Part shown: positions 6,655-13,006 of the stretch, one piece after another
Numbering within the stretch: the stretch's first letter is position 1
Layout: every line of letters starts with the position of its first letter
Source of the DNA: PXAH01 sp964605645
Lineage (GTDB): Bacteria; Omnitrophota; Gorgyraeia; Duberdicusellales; 4484-171
DNA length: 13,067 bases
Assembly: GCA_964605645.1 (NCBI GenBank)
Contig: CAZSDJ010000040.1
Coordinates: 1-13,067, forward strand
Direction of reading: 5' to 3'
Made by a program: the position numbers and the translations under genes
The notes under the pieces: generated by a model
Told to the model about the DNA's origin: nothing
Database searches by the model: none
The model's input: the letters and a program-made list of their open reading frames with translations, nothing else

Positions 6655-7392
6655 TTATTTAGTAATAATTAAAGGTTTTTTGTCTGTAATCAAAATGGTG
6701 TGTTCAAAGTGAGCAGTTTGTGATTTATCTTTTGCATATACATCCCAGCCATTATCAGCCACCTCAACTTCATGAGCGCCCAGAAAAGCCATTGGCTCAA
6801 TTGCAATGATCATCCCTTCTTCTAATTTTACCCCAGATCCAGCTGAACCAAAATTAGGGATAGAAGGATCCTGATGCATTGACTTACCTAAACCATGGCC
6901 GCAATATCTTCGCATCACCGAAAATCCTTCTTTTTCAATAATAGTTTGGACTAAATGGCCAATGTCTCCGGTAGTATTGCCGGGCCTTGATATCTTAATT
7001 GCCTGCATCAAAGCTTTTTCTGTAATTTTAACTAACTTTTTTTCTTCTTTTTTCACTTTGCCGATAATATAACTATAAGCTGCATCTGCATGCCAACCTT
7101 GATAATCAACTACTATGTCCACTTTAACTATATCTCCCTTTTTTACTTCTCTTTTAGATGGGATACCATGAATTATATTTTCATTAATTGACACGCAAAC
7201 TGACGCCGGAAAACCTCCGTAACCTTTACTTGATAAATTACAGTTAGGAAAATTATTTTTTAAAAACTCTTCTGCAAAATTATTTATATCTAAACCGGTA
7301 ATATCTGGCTGGTTAAATCTTTTTAATTTTTTTAAAATTAAAGCCACTGCTTTACCAGCTCTTTTTAAACTTTTTAAATCTTTCTTCTTCAT
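6655..7392 (-). CDS. map: Type I methionine aminopeptidase
   Basis: 245 residues from the ATG at 7392, which has GGGA 8 nt upstream. An in-frame extension to 7416 runs into the adjacent repeat and is rejected. It removes the initiator methionine from new proteins in the cytoplasm. The five metal ligands are D92, D103, H166, E199 and E230, each exactly five below the E. coli numbering (97, 108, 171, 204, 235). The catalytic histidines H75 and H173 are also present. There is no extra N-terminal zinc or SEC-C domain. It stands between the hairpin repeat (7410-7535) and the fur promoter, outside the usual secY-adk-map-infA ribosomal context. It probably has its own promoter or shares that of the nnrE genes upstream. 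Confidence 0.95.
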   Translation of the reverse strand: MKKKDLKSLKRAGKAVALILKKLKRFNQPDITGLDINNFAEEFLKNNFPNCNLSSKGYGGFPASVCVSINENIIHGIPSKREVKKGDIVKVDIVVDYQGWHADAAYSYIIGKVKKEEKKLVKITEKALMQAIKISRPGNTTGDIGHLVQTIIEKEGFSVMRRYCGHGLGKSMHQDPSIPNFGSAGSGVKLEEGMIIAIEPMAFLGAHEVEVADNGWDVYAKDKSQTAHFEHTILITDKKPLIITK

Positions 7393-7409
7393 AATAAATC
7401 CCAATACAC

Positions 7410-7535
7410 AAATCACAAATTACAAACAATACACAATTCCCAATACCAAAATTACAAACAAAATATAAATATTTTGGTTATTGTCATTTGAAATTTGTAA
7501 TTTGCTTGGAATTTGTTATTTGTAATTTGTGATTT
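7410..7535. repeat. Long intergenic hairpin repeat
   Basis: A perfect 17-bp inverted repeat, 7410-7426 with 7519-7535 (arms AAATCACAAATTACAAA and complement), encloses 92 nt. Inside it CAATACCAAAAT (7441-7452) pairs with 7471-7483 apart from one extra base. The arms are built of reiterated CAAATTAC-like words. It fills the gap between map and the epimerase gene and could fold as a single stem in RNA. It looks like a non-coding palindromic repeat unit of a dispersed family, not an insertion sequence, as no transposase is present. Confidence 0.7.
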
Positions 7536-7567
7536 TACCATCATGCTCATATTTTCTCTATTTTAAT

Positions 7568-8236
7568 CTATTCCTGATCTAATAATTGTTTAGGAATAGA
7601 TATCTCTGCCACTACAATTTCACCAGAATATTCTAACCCTTGATTTCTTACTAAACCTGTTTTACACGCAGCAAAAGTAACAGTCTTATCTGCTTTTATG
7701 CAACTTCCTAAAGAAATACCTTCTGTTGCATCAAGGCCTGAAGGTATGTCTAAGGCTAAAGTTTTATTTTTATTTTTATTAATTATTTCAATAATTTTTG
7801 AATAAGGCTCTCTTATTTCCCCCGATATGCCTATGCCAAAAATTGCATCAATTACTAATTCTGAATTTATGATTTCATTTTCTAAATTTGTAAAATTACC
7901 TTCTTTAGTTAATTCATAAATAGAAATATTCATTTTTTCTAAAATAGAAAAATTTATTTTAGCATCGCCTTTTAATTGATCCCGATTACAAGTTAAAAAA
8001 ACTAAAACATTAACTCCCTTGTTAACAAGATGCCTGGTGCAAACAAAACCATCGCCGCCGTTGTTGCCTTTACCGCAAACACAAATGACTTTACTTTTTC
8101 TATCTATAAGCATACTGTAGGCAGTATCAGCAGCAGCTCTTCCGGCATTTTCCATCAACACAATTGAAGGCACTTTAAACTCTTCGATTGCAGCCCGATC
8201 AATGTCTTTCATCTTTTTTGCACTCACACTCTTCAT
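7568..8236 (-). CDS. nnrE: NAD(P)HX epimerase (YjeF N-terminal domain only)
   Basis: 222 residues from the ATG at 8236, preceded by GGAGGA. The longer frame begins with TTG at 8248 and would bury this site, so ATG is chosen. The protein epimerises damaged hydrated NAD(P)H (R to S form) so that the dehydratase NnrD can repair it. It has the YjeF_N fold with VCGKGNNGGDGF (GKGNNGGDG at 55-63), DAIFGIGISGEIREPY and LDIPSGLDATEG. Most bacteria fuse this to the dehydratase domain in one protein of about 500 residues. Here the protein stops after the first domain and no dehydratase follows, so NnrD must be elsewhere or absent. It lies 24 nt downstream of the membrane protein gene, probably in one transcript. 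Confidence 0.92.
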   Translation of the reverse strand: MKSVSAKKMKDIDRAAIEEFKVPSIVLMENAGRAAADTAYSMLIDRKSKVICVCGKGNNGGDGFVCTRHLVNKGVNVLVFLTCNRDQLKGDAKINFSILEKMNISIYELTKEGNFTNLENEIINSELVIDAIFGIGISGEIREPYSKIIEIINKNKNKTLALDIPSGLDATEGISLGSCIKADKTVTFAACKTGLVRNQGLEYSGEIVVAEISIPKQLLDQE

Positions 8237-8260
8237 AAAGTCCTCCAATTCATATTTTTC

Positions 8261-8890
8261 TTAACAGTGATTATCTTTGTTTTGATCATCTTTTACAAAC
8301 AAAAGGGGGAAAACTATATCACTTAAACAACAAGGCACCCAAACCGCTATAAATAAAAATACAAAAATAGCTAGATACAACCAAGGATTTAGTTGCTTGC
8401 CTAAAGCCATGATGATGTGAAAAAGAGAGGCCCAGGTACTTAATAACACATGGCCGGCATGAGGAAATTTAGTCCTTGGCCAAAAATAAGCGATAGCAAC
8501 TCCTAAAATTGCTAAAGGATTAACTAACCACCACTTTTCAATAAAACCTAAGTGAATCTCTCGATTCGGCAAACCAAGCAAAACTTCTGCTAAATAAGGA
8601 ATAATGCAATCACTTAAAGTAGCAATACCAATCGCGCCAAAATAACCAATCAGCAATAAAATACCGATATTGCACCTACGACTGGAGGCGGGACACTTAT
8701 AAAAAGAATATAATGAAGTTGTGACTAAAGCACTTAACAAAACATGGAGAGGATGTAAAACATAAAATACATTATAAGAAACATTTTTGGGTAAATTTTG
8801 AGAAAAAAACATAACTACTACACCAGTGACTGCCCCAAAAATCGTAAACCAAATATGATGTTTCAACTCTTTATAAATAATCTTTAACAT
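8261..8890 (-). CDS. Unrecognised six-helix membrane protein with duplicated His/Asp module
   Basis: 209 residues from the ATG at 8890, with AAGGAGG five nt before it. A TTG-initiated extension to 8911 would swallow that site. I do not recognise the family. Six hydrophobic segments lie near 13-32, 42-64, 75-99, 122-138, 144-164 and 169-199. Two halves share a pattern: H46-x2-H49-VLLS followed 48 residues after H46 by LSD94xxxP, and H144-x2-H147-VLLS followed 47 residues after H144 by LSD191xxxP. This suggests a 3+3 helix internal duplication with His and Asp inside the membrane, as in metal transporters or membrane metalloenzymes. A CxxxxxxC pair (C66, C73) sits in the loop after the second helix, C187 and C188 are in the last helix, and the tail ends in HC. 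Function is unknown. Confidence 0.8.
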   Translation of the reverse strand: MLKIIYKELKHHIWFTIFGAVTGVVVMFFSQNLPKNVSYNVFYVLHPLHVLLSALVTTSLYSFYKCPASSRRCNIGILLLIGYFGAIGIATLSDCIIPYLAEVLLGLPNREIHLGFIEKWWLVNPLAILGVAIAYFWPRTKFPHAGHVLLSTWASLFHIIMALGKQLNPWLYLAIFVFLFIAVWVPCCLSDIVFPLLFVKDDQNKDNHC

Positions 8891-8972
8891 CTCAGCCTCC
8901 TTATACGGCAAATCATATTGTCAAAAGTTTTCTAACAATAGTATTAAATGACCTTTATCCCTTGTCCATCAT

Positions 8973-9086
8973 AGAGATTGCTTCGTCAGTCCTGCTTCGG
9001 CTTCGCCTCGCAGTCCCTCCTCGCAATGACGCCCCGTTAGTCATTGCGAGTCCTTGACACGAAGTGTCAAGGGCGAAGCAATCTCT
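8973..9086. repeat. Multi-hairpin intergenic repeat element (GCAATCTC type)
   Basis: A 114-bp element bounded by a perfect 13-bp inverted repeat (AGAGATTGCTTCG at 8973-8985, complement at 9074-9086). Inside are an 11-bp stem, 9020-9030 with 9040-9050 (CTCGCAATGAC), and a 9-bp stem, 9052-9060 with 9064-9072 (CCTTGACAC), with a GAA loop. A looser hairpin spans 8992-9013. GC content is far above the surroundings. It resembles the widespread REP/MITE-like repeats containing ATTGCGAG and GAAGCAATCTC found in many bacterial genomes. No reading frame of note. The rest of 8891-9134 holds only AT-rich spacer. Confidence 0.8.
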
Positions 9087-9122
9087 TCTCCTTTTAGAAA
9101 GTGCTTGAAACAGTTTTGTCAC

Positions 9123-9146
9123 ATAACTGTATAATTATACAGTTAT
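9123..9146. repeat. Perfect 24-bp palindrome over a stop codon
   Basis: ATAACTGTATAA followed directly by its own reverse complement, with no loop. It covers the last codons and the stop codon (9135-9137) of the metallo-beta-lactamase-fold gene and runs 12 bp beyond. There is no T-tract after it on either strand, so it is not a standard intrinsic terminator. A protein-binding site or hairpin barrier are alternatives. Confidence 0.6.
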
Positions 9147-9845
9147 AGTTTCGCCTACTTTAATTGATATATATTTTTCTCCAAAAACTTTTTTTAAAAT
9201 TTGTTGCGCTTGGTAACCAGTACAATGAGTAGGGCCAACATAATTAATATTTGCTTCTTTTATTTTTTCTGCAGTTAATTTTATTTCCCGCTTTTCTTTG
9301 TTCATCAAATGAAAACCGCCCAAAACCAAATAGATATCCTCTCCGAAAAAATTTTCTCCTACACCCTCAATCATTTTTAGTATTCCCGGATGAGAACACC
9401 CGGTTATAACCACTAACCCTTTTTCTGATTTTATAATTAAAGCTTGCTCAGCAATTTGTTCAGCTTTATAAAAACCTAATATTTGGCCGCTTGTATAAAT
9501 ATTAGGTTTTATTTGCATTTGTTGGTTAACTTCAATAAACTTTGCTCCTGAATCTTTTATTTTGTCTTTAGTCTCCCGAGAAAATCCTTCACACCCGTAA
9601 ACTTCTAAATCGTTTTTAATTTTTAAAATACCCCAAAGGCCGCCAGTATGATCCCAGTGATCATGAGAAATAACTATCTTTTTAATGCTACCGATATCGA
9701 TATTGGCTGCTTTTAAATTAGAAATTAAAAAATCTCCGTCTTCTCCTGTATCAAATAAAACCCCATCGATAAATAGAGAAAACCCCCAGCCAGTTTTAAA
9801 CTTATTATCTGCGGCAGATTTATCAAATAATATTTTAATATTCAT
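9135..9845 (-). CDS. Metallo-beta-lactamase-fold hydrolase, COG1237 type
   Basis: 236 residues. The metal site is HDHWDH (61-66) with H152 in ITGCSHPGI, H179 in LGGFHL and H207 in PTHCTG. These motifs are those of the COG1237 group, which includes the archaeal MJ0301-like proteins linked to methanopterin synthesis (dihydropterin ribofuranosylaminobenzene 5'-phosphate synthase). In bacteria without methanopterin the substrate is unknown, and the annotation by homology should be treated as a family label. Bacterial members often neighbour NifX-like and MinD-type Fe-S ATPase genes, as here. It follows the DUF89 gene after an 80-nt gap with a candidate -10 box (TATAAT, 9876-9881). No Shine-Dalgarno precedes the ATG. 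Confidence 0.88.
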   Translation of the reverse strand: MNIKILFDKSAADNKFKTGWGFSLFIDGVLFDTGEDGDFLISNLKAANIDIGSIKKIVISHDHWDHTGGLWGILKIKNDLEVYGCEGFSRETKDKIKDSGAKFIEVNQQMQIKPNIYTSGQILGFYKAEQIAEQALIIKSEKGLVVITGCSHPGILKMIEGVGENFFGEDIYLVLGGFHLMNKEKREIKLTAEKIKEANINYVGPTHCTGYQAQQILKKVFGEKYISIKVGETITV

Positions 9846-9875
9846 ATTTATTAGTTTATTAGATAGTTTATAAAA

Positions 9876-9881
9876 ATTATA
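9876..9881 (-). promoter_or_regulatory. Candidate -10 box of the MBL-fold gene
   Basis: TATAAT on the minus strand, giving a predicted start near 9869 and a leader of about 24 nt. No good -35 hexamer lies 16-18 nt upstream, so support is limited. The 80-nt gap after a set of overlapping genes makes a separate promoter plausible. Confidence 0.3.
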
Positions 9882-9925
9882 CCTTTTTGTAAAAAAAATG
9901 GAAGAAACTTATTTAGCAATAATTA

Positions 9926-10813
9926 CTAAGGTTGGCTATGATATAAAATTATATCTTTTAGTTGACAATTGATATCCTTTGCAACTACAGGACATTTTGC
10001 CATAAATAAAAAAAATACATCCCGAGCTGCCTCTTTTGACAATGATTCAAAATTACCTTGTCCTTTGCTGATTACCATATCTGACTTTTTAAAGATATCT
10101 AAAAAATATTCAGAACAAAAGAGAAAAATAGTCCCCGGTGCATCTGAACCGCTCGATATAATTTTTGCCTGTTTATCAATACCACAAAAATAAGCATCTT
10201 CTGCTAAAGCATCATTAATAATTGGTTTTTCTTTAACCGCATAAATAATTTTTTTATCCGGATAACTTTTTTTAATCTCTTCAATTAGAATTCGGTCAAA
10301 AACAACCTCTCCGGCATTATCGCCTAAATAAAGAATTGTATTGGATTTAATTAACTTATCTTTAAATTCAGGATAATTAAAAATGGCTTTTGGCTCATTG
10401 CCGATAGCTTCATCTTCTTTAGCTAAAATATCATCTATCTCTTTATCTACATCTAGGCTATGTTTAACACCATAATCAATAATATTTCCGGCAATAGCAA
10501 GTTCCAAAGAAAATAGTAACGGATCTTTTGCCTTTTTGACCTTTTCTTTTAATTTTGGATAAAAACTTAAAGCTAATTTATTGCTTTTTTCTTTTATTTT
10601 TTTATAGGGATCATTTTCTTGAGTAATTTCTCTTACCTTATTATAAATAAATTTACCCATCTCTGGCGGACAACTATCTAATGAAAAATTTTCTAATTCT
10701 TCCGCTAAACTAATTAAAATTTTTTTTTGAGTTTTTTTTGATGCCTGAGCCAAACGAGCCGCATCTAAGGCTTGTTTAAAAAAACAGGGTATACAATCTA
10801 GGTAAGTTTTCAT
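9926..10813 (-). CDS. DUF89/ARMT1-like metal-dependent phosphatase, prokaryotic subfamily
   Basis: 295 residues. It belongs to the DUF89 family (COG1578), whose characterised members are metal-dependent damage-control phosphatases acting on sugar phosphates or related metabolites. The prokaryotic subfamily has an N-terminal CxxC, seen here as C7/C10 in LDCIPCFFKQA. Active-site motifs include GNIIDYG, LGDNAGE (D165, N166, E169) with D173, and KGQGNFE (250-256, with N254 and E256). The natural substrate is not deducible. It is last in the Orange-protein-like operon: its ATG overlaps the TGA of the preceding ATPase gene by 4 bp (ATGA), so translation is probably coupled. The association with Fe-S ATPase genes is unexplained by the family's known chemistry. 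Confidence 0.88.
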   Translation of the reverse strand: MKTYLDCIPCFFKQALDAARLAQASKKTQKKILISLAEELENFSLDSCPPEMGKFIYNKVREITQENDPYKKIKEKSNKLALSFYPKLKEKVKKAKDPLLFSLELAIAGNIIDYGVKHSLDVDKEIDDILAKEDEAIGNEPKAIFNYPEFKDKLIKSNTILYLGDNAGEVVFDRILIEEIKKSYPDKKIIYAVKEKPIINDALAEDAYFCGIDKQAKIISSGSDAPGTIFLFCSEYFLDIFKKSDMVISKGQGNFESLSKEAARDVFFLFMAKCPVVAKDINCQLKDIILYHSQP

Positions 10814-11736
10814 GATTGATTATTTAATTTAAACCAGATATCTTTGATTATTTTTTTAACATTCTCACCAGCCGCCTCTAACAATGTTTTCTGAGCGATA
10901 ATAGCTTCCACCACTGATTTATCAAAAGGTAATTTTCCTAATAATTCTATATTATCTTCTTTGCAATATTTTTCAATTTTTTTAGTTACTTCTAAATTTA
11001 AGTCAAATTTATTTATAATTAATTTAACCGGTATTTTAAAATGTTTTGCAACACTGATAACTCTCTTTGCATCAGCTAAACCAGATAGGGTTGGTTCGGT
11101 AACAACTAATGCACAATCAGCCCCCGCTAAAGAAGCAATTACCGGACAACCAATCCCCGGAGAACCATCCACAATAACAAAAGATGCTTTTTGTTTTTTC
11201 GCTAATTCTTTGGCTTTTTTCTTAACTAAGGCTACAAGTTTCCCTGAATTTTCTTCTGCTATTCCTAAGCGAGCATGGACAAAAGAACCATAGCGAGTGT
11301 CAGATACAAACCATTGCCCCGATAAATTTTCTTTCATTTGAATTGCTGAAACAGGACAAACTTGACTACAAAATGCACATCCTTCACAAGCTATCGGATC
11401 AATAACAAAGCTTTCAGATACTGCTGAAAATCTACAAACTTCTAAACACTTGCCACAAGCTATACATTTATCCTTATCTACAACTGCAGTAACCCCGGAA
11501 CGAAATTCTCCTTCTTCTTTAATGGTTGGCCTAAGTAAAAGATGAAGATCGGCAGCATCAACATCACAATCAGCCATTACCTTCCCGCCGCCTTTTTGGC
11601 TTTGCTGTGCCGGCGGCGAGGTCTCGCCAGAAACATCTTCGCCTTTGGCGGAATCTTTGACTAAAGAAGCTAATGCCCCTGTTACTACAGTTTTACCCGT
11701 TCCGCCTTTACCACTAATTACGACAATTTCTTTCAT
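10810..11736 (-). CDS. MinD-family ATPase with inserted ferredoxin domain (second copy)
   Basis: 308 residues, COG1149. The deviant Walker A motif is GKGGTGKT (9-16, signature lysine K10), then DCDVDAADLHLLL (56-68). A ferredoxin insert carries C91, C94, C97, C101 and C117, C120, C123, C127, enough for two 4Fe-4S clusters. The ATPase fold resumes with VIVDGSPGIGCP and LVVTEPTLSGLADAKRV. Such proteins are thought to load or move Fe-S or metal-sulfur clusters. DVU2103/DVU2104 of the Desulfovibrio ORP system are homologues. Residues 29-52 are an in-frame palindromic repeat insertion, between the P-loop helix and the next strand, where family members have only a short turn. The start overlaps the previous gene by 23 nt without a visible Shine-Dalgarno, and the stop overlaps the DUF89 gene by 4. 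Confidence 0.92.
   Translation of the reverse strand: MKEIVVISGKGGTGKTVVTGALASLVKDSAKGEDVSGETSPPAQQSQKGGGKVMADCDVDAADLHLLLRPTIKEEGEFRSGVTAVVDKDKCIACGKCLEVCRFSAVSESFVIDPIACEGCAFCSQVCPVSAIQMKENLSGQWFVSDTRYGSFVHARLGIAEENSGKLVALVKKKAKELAKKQKASFVIVDGSPGIGCPVIASLAGADCALVVTEPTLSGLADAKRVISVAKHFKIPVKLIINKFDLNLEVTKKIEKYCKEDNIELLGKLPFDKSVVEAIIAQKTLLEAAGENVKKIIKDIWFKLNNQS
11581..11652 (-). repeat. In-frame palindromic repeat element, copy 2 (24 codons)
   Basis: A 72-nt GC-rich stretch inside the ATPase gene encodes SAKGEDVSGETSPPAQQSQK plus GGGK. It shares a 20-nt identical core (encoding SGETSPP) and both GC-rich ends (TCCGCCA and GGCGGGAA) with the element at 12305-12385, in the same reading frame. 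The left CCCGCCGCC pairs imperfectly with GGCGGCGAG. The end pairs CGCCA/TGGCG also fold. Length is a multiple of three and has no stop codon. Confidence 0.78.
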
Positions 11737-12637
11737 AATTTTTTATTGTTGTAAATAAATTTATAAATTTCTTTTTATATTCAGGCTGAGCTTCAATTAT
11801 TAATTCTCCCGCAGAATAACTAGCAGCAATTCTTTTGTCAAAAGGAATCTCTAAAAGTATTTCTATGCCTTCCTGACTACAATAATCTAGAGTCTTTTTG
11901 TCTCCTAAATCAGAACGATTGATAACTACGCCAAAAGATATTTTTAATTTGCGAAAAGTTTCCACGGCAAGTTTTAGATCATTGAGGCCAAATGGAGTTG
12001 GCTCTGTGACTAAAATTACAAAGTCACTTCCTTTCGTTGATTCAATCACAGGGCAAGATGTCCCCGGCGGAGCATCAATTATTACAGTTTCTCCTGGCTT
12101 TATCTGTTTTTTAATTTCTCTAATTATCGGTGGAGCCATAGCTTGGCCAATATCTAATTTACCATCTATAAAATCTAAATTTCCTTTTTTCCCTACTTCA
12201 ATTACTCCAATTTTTTTATTAACTTCAGTTATTGCGCCTTCCGGACACAAATAACTGCAAGCGCCACAACCATGACAAAGATCATCAAATACTAAAACCT
12301 TATTTTTCCCGCCGCTTTGCTTATTTTGTTTATTTAGCAATTCGGGCGGCGAGGTCTCGCCAGAGGCTGTATTGCCTCTGGCGGAAACTAAAGCTATCGC
12401 ATTATAAACACATACCTTTTGGCAGCGGCCGCAACCAGTACATCTATCTGGATTAATTTCGGGGACTGGAATATGAACCGGTTGGATCTTTTCTATTTTT
12501 GGTTTTATGAATAGATAAGAATTGGGTTCTTCCACATCGCAATCTAATAATTTAACTTTCTTTAAAGACAGAGCTAAATTAGTTGCAATTGTAGTTTTAC
12601 CGGTGCCGCCTTTTCCACTTGCTACTGCAATTATCAT
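11714..12637 (-). CDS. MinD-family ATPase with inserted ferredoxin domain (first copy)
   Basis: 307 residues, COG1149, paralogue of the next gene. Walker A is GKGGTGKT (8-15, signature K9), followed by DCDVEEPNSYLF. The ferredoxin insert has C66, C69, C72, C76 and C121, C124, C127, C131, for two 4Fe-4S clusters. The two halves are split by residues 85-111, an in-frame palindromic repeat that enlarges the usually short turn between the cluster motifs. VIIDAPPGTSCPVIES and LVTEPTPFGLNDLKLAVE complete the ATPase. Paired genes of this type occur with NifX/ORP-like genes in anaerobes. It starts 3 nt after the NifX-like stop, with only a weak GAG site in that gene's tail. The two paralogues may act as a heterodimer, which is inference. 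Confidence 0.92.
   Translation of the reverse strand: MIIAVASGKGGTGKTTIATNLALSLKKVKLLDCDVEEPNSYLFIKPKIEKIQPVHIPVPEINPDRCTGCGRCQKVCVYNAIALVSARGNTASGETSPPELLNKQNKQSGGKNKVLVFDDLCHGCGACSYLCPEGAITEVNKKIGVIEVGKKGNLDFIDGKLDIGQAMAPPIIREIKKQIKPGETVIIDAPPGTSCPVIESTKGSDFVILVTEPTPFGLNDLKLAVETFRKLKISFGVVINRSDLGDKKTLDYCSQEGIEILLEIPFDKRIAASYSAGELIIEAQPEYKKKFINLFTTIKNYERNCRN
12305..12385 (-). repeat. In-frame palindromic repeat element, copy 1 (27 codons)
   Basis: An 81-nt GC-rich stretch inside the ATPase gene encodes SARGNTASGETSPPELLNKQ followed by NKQSGGK. It contains a perfect 10-bp hairpin (CGCCAGAGGC at 12358-12367 with 12374-12383), an overlapping palindrome GGCGAG-GT-CTCGCC (12348-12361), and GC-rich ends. 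It is related to copy 2 at 11581-11652 over its whole length, with a central identical 20-nt core and a 9-nt length difference, so the frame is preserved. Confidence 0.8.
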
Positions 12638-12640
12638 CTA

Positions 12641-13006
12641 TCAACTCATGCCAAACTTTGAATTAACACTGGGGCCGTTGCCCGGCTTAAATTTTCCTTG
12701 CTTATATTTTTCAATATTTTCTTTAGCTATCCCTGAAACACCAGAAATCACTTCAATCCCCGCAGCTTCCAACGTTTTATATGCATTAGGGCCCACATTA
12801 CCAGTCAAAACAACTTTTGCTCCTTTTTCTGAAATTAATTGGCCAGATTGAACTCCAACCCCTCCCACACTGCCCACATTAGGATTTTGGATTGCTTCTA
12901 AATTATTATTCTCTGTATCCAGAATTAAAAAATATTGCGCCCTGCCAAAACGGGGATCTATCTTTGAATCTAGATTATCTCCTTCTGCTGTAATACAAAT
13001 TTTCAT
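12641..13006 (-). CDS. NifX/NifB-type cofactor-binding protein, Orange-protein-like
   Basis: 121 residues of the dinitrogenase iron-molybdenum cofactor family (PF02579). Typical features are MKICITAEG at the start, IDPRFGRAQYF (16-26), and a glycine-rich VGSVGGVGVQSGQLI with VVLTGNVGPNA. Family members bind metal-sulfur clusters. Examples are NifX, the C-terminal part of NifB, and the Mo-Cu Orange protein of Desulfovibrio. No nitrogenase gene is seen, so nitrogen fixation is not implied. The next two genes are ferredoxin-containing MinD ATPases, matching the ORP arrangement. A strong GAGGAGG site precedes the ATG. The upstream 61 nt to the window edge show no clear promoter and no TGGCAC-N5-TTGC sigma54 site. 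Further operon genes may lie outside. Confidence 0.9.
   Translation of the reverse strand: MKICITAEGDNLDSKIDPRFGRAQYFLILDTENNNLEAIQNPNVGSVGGVGVQSGQLISEKGAKVVLTGNVGPNAYKTLEAAGIEVISGVSGIAKENIEKYKQGKFKPGNGPSVNSKFGMS

Noticed and set aside
8973..9086. CRISPR array or tRNA-like structure
   Set aside because: The stems are different from each other, not direct repeats with unique spacers, and no tRNA cloverleaf or anticodon arm can be drawn.
9940..9955. GATATAA-AA-TTATATC palindrome as a terminator
   Set aside because: It is within the end of the DUF89 coding sequence, purely AT, and has no T-tract in the right place.
11898..12851. Plus-strand open frames of 74-118 residues opposite the ATPase and NifX-like genes
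   Set aside because: They are antisense shadows of strongly supported genes; none shows a recognisable domain.
12641..13006. Evidence of nitrogen fixation
   Set aside because: The NifX-like fold is shared by many non-nitrogenase proteins, and no nif structural or assembly genes are in the window.
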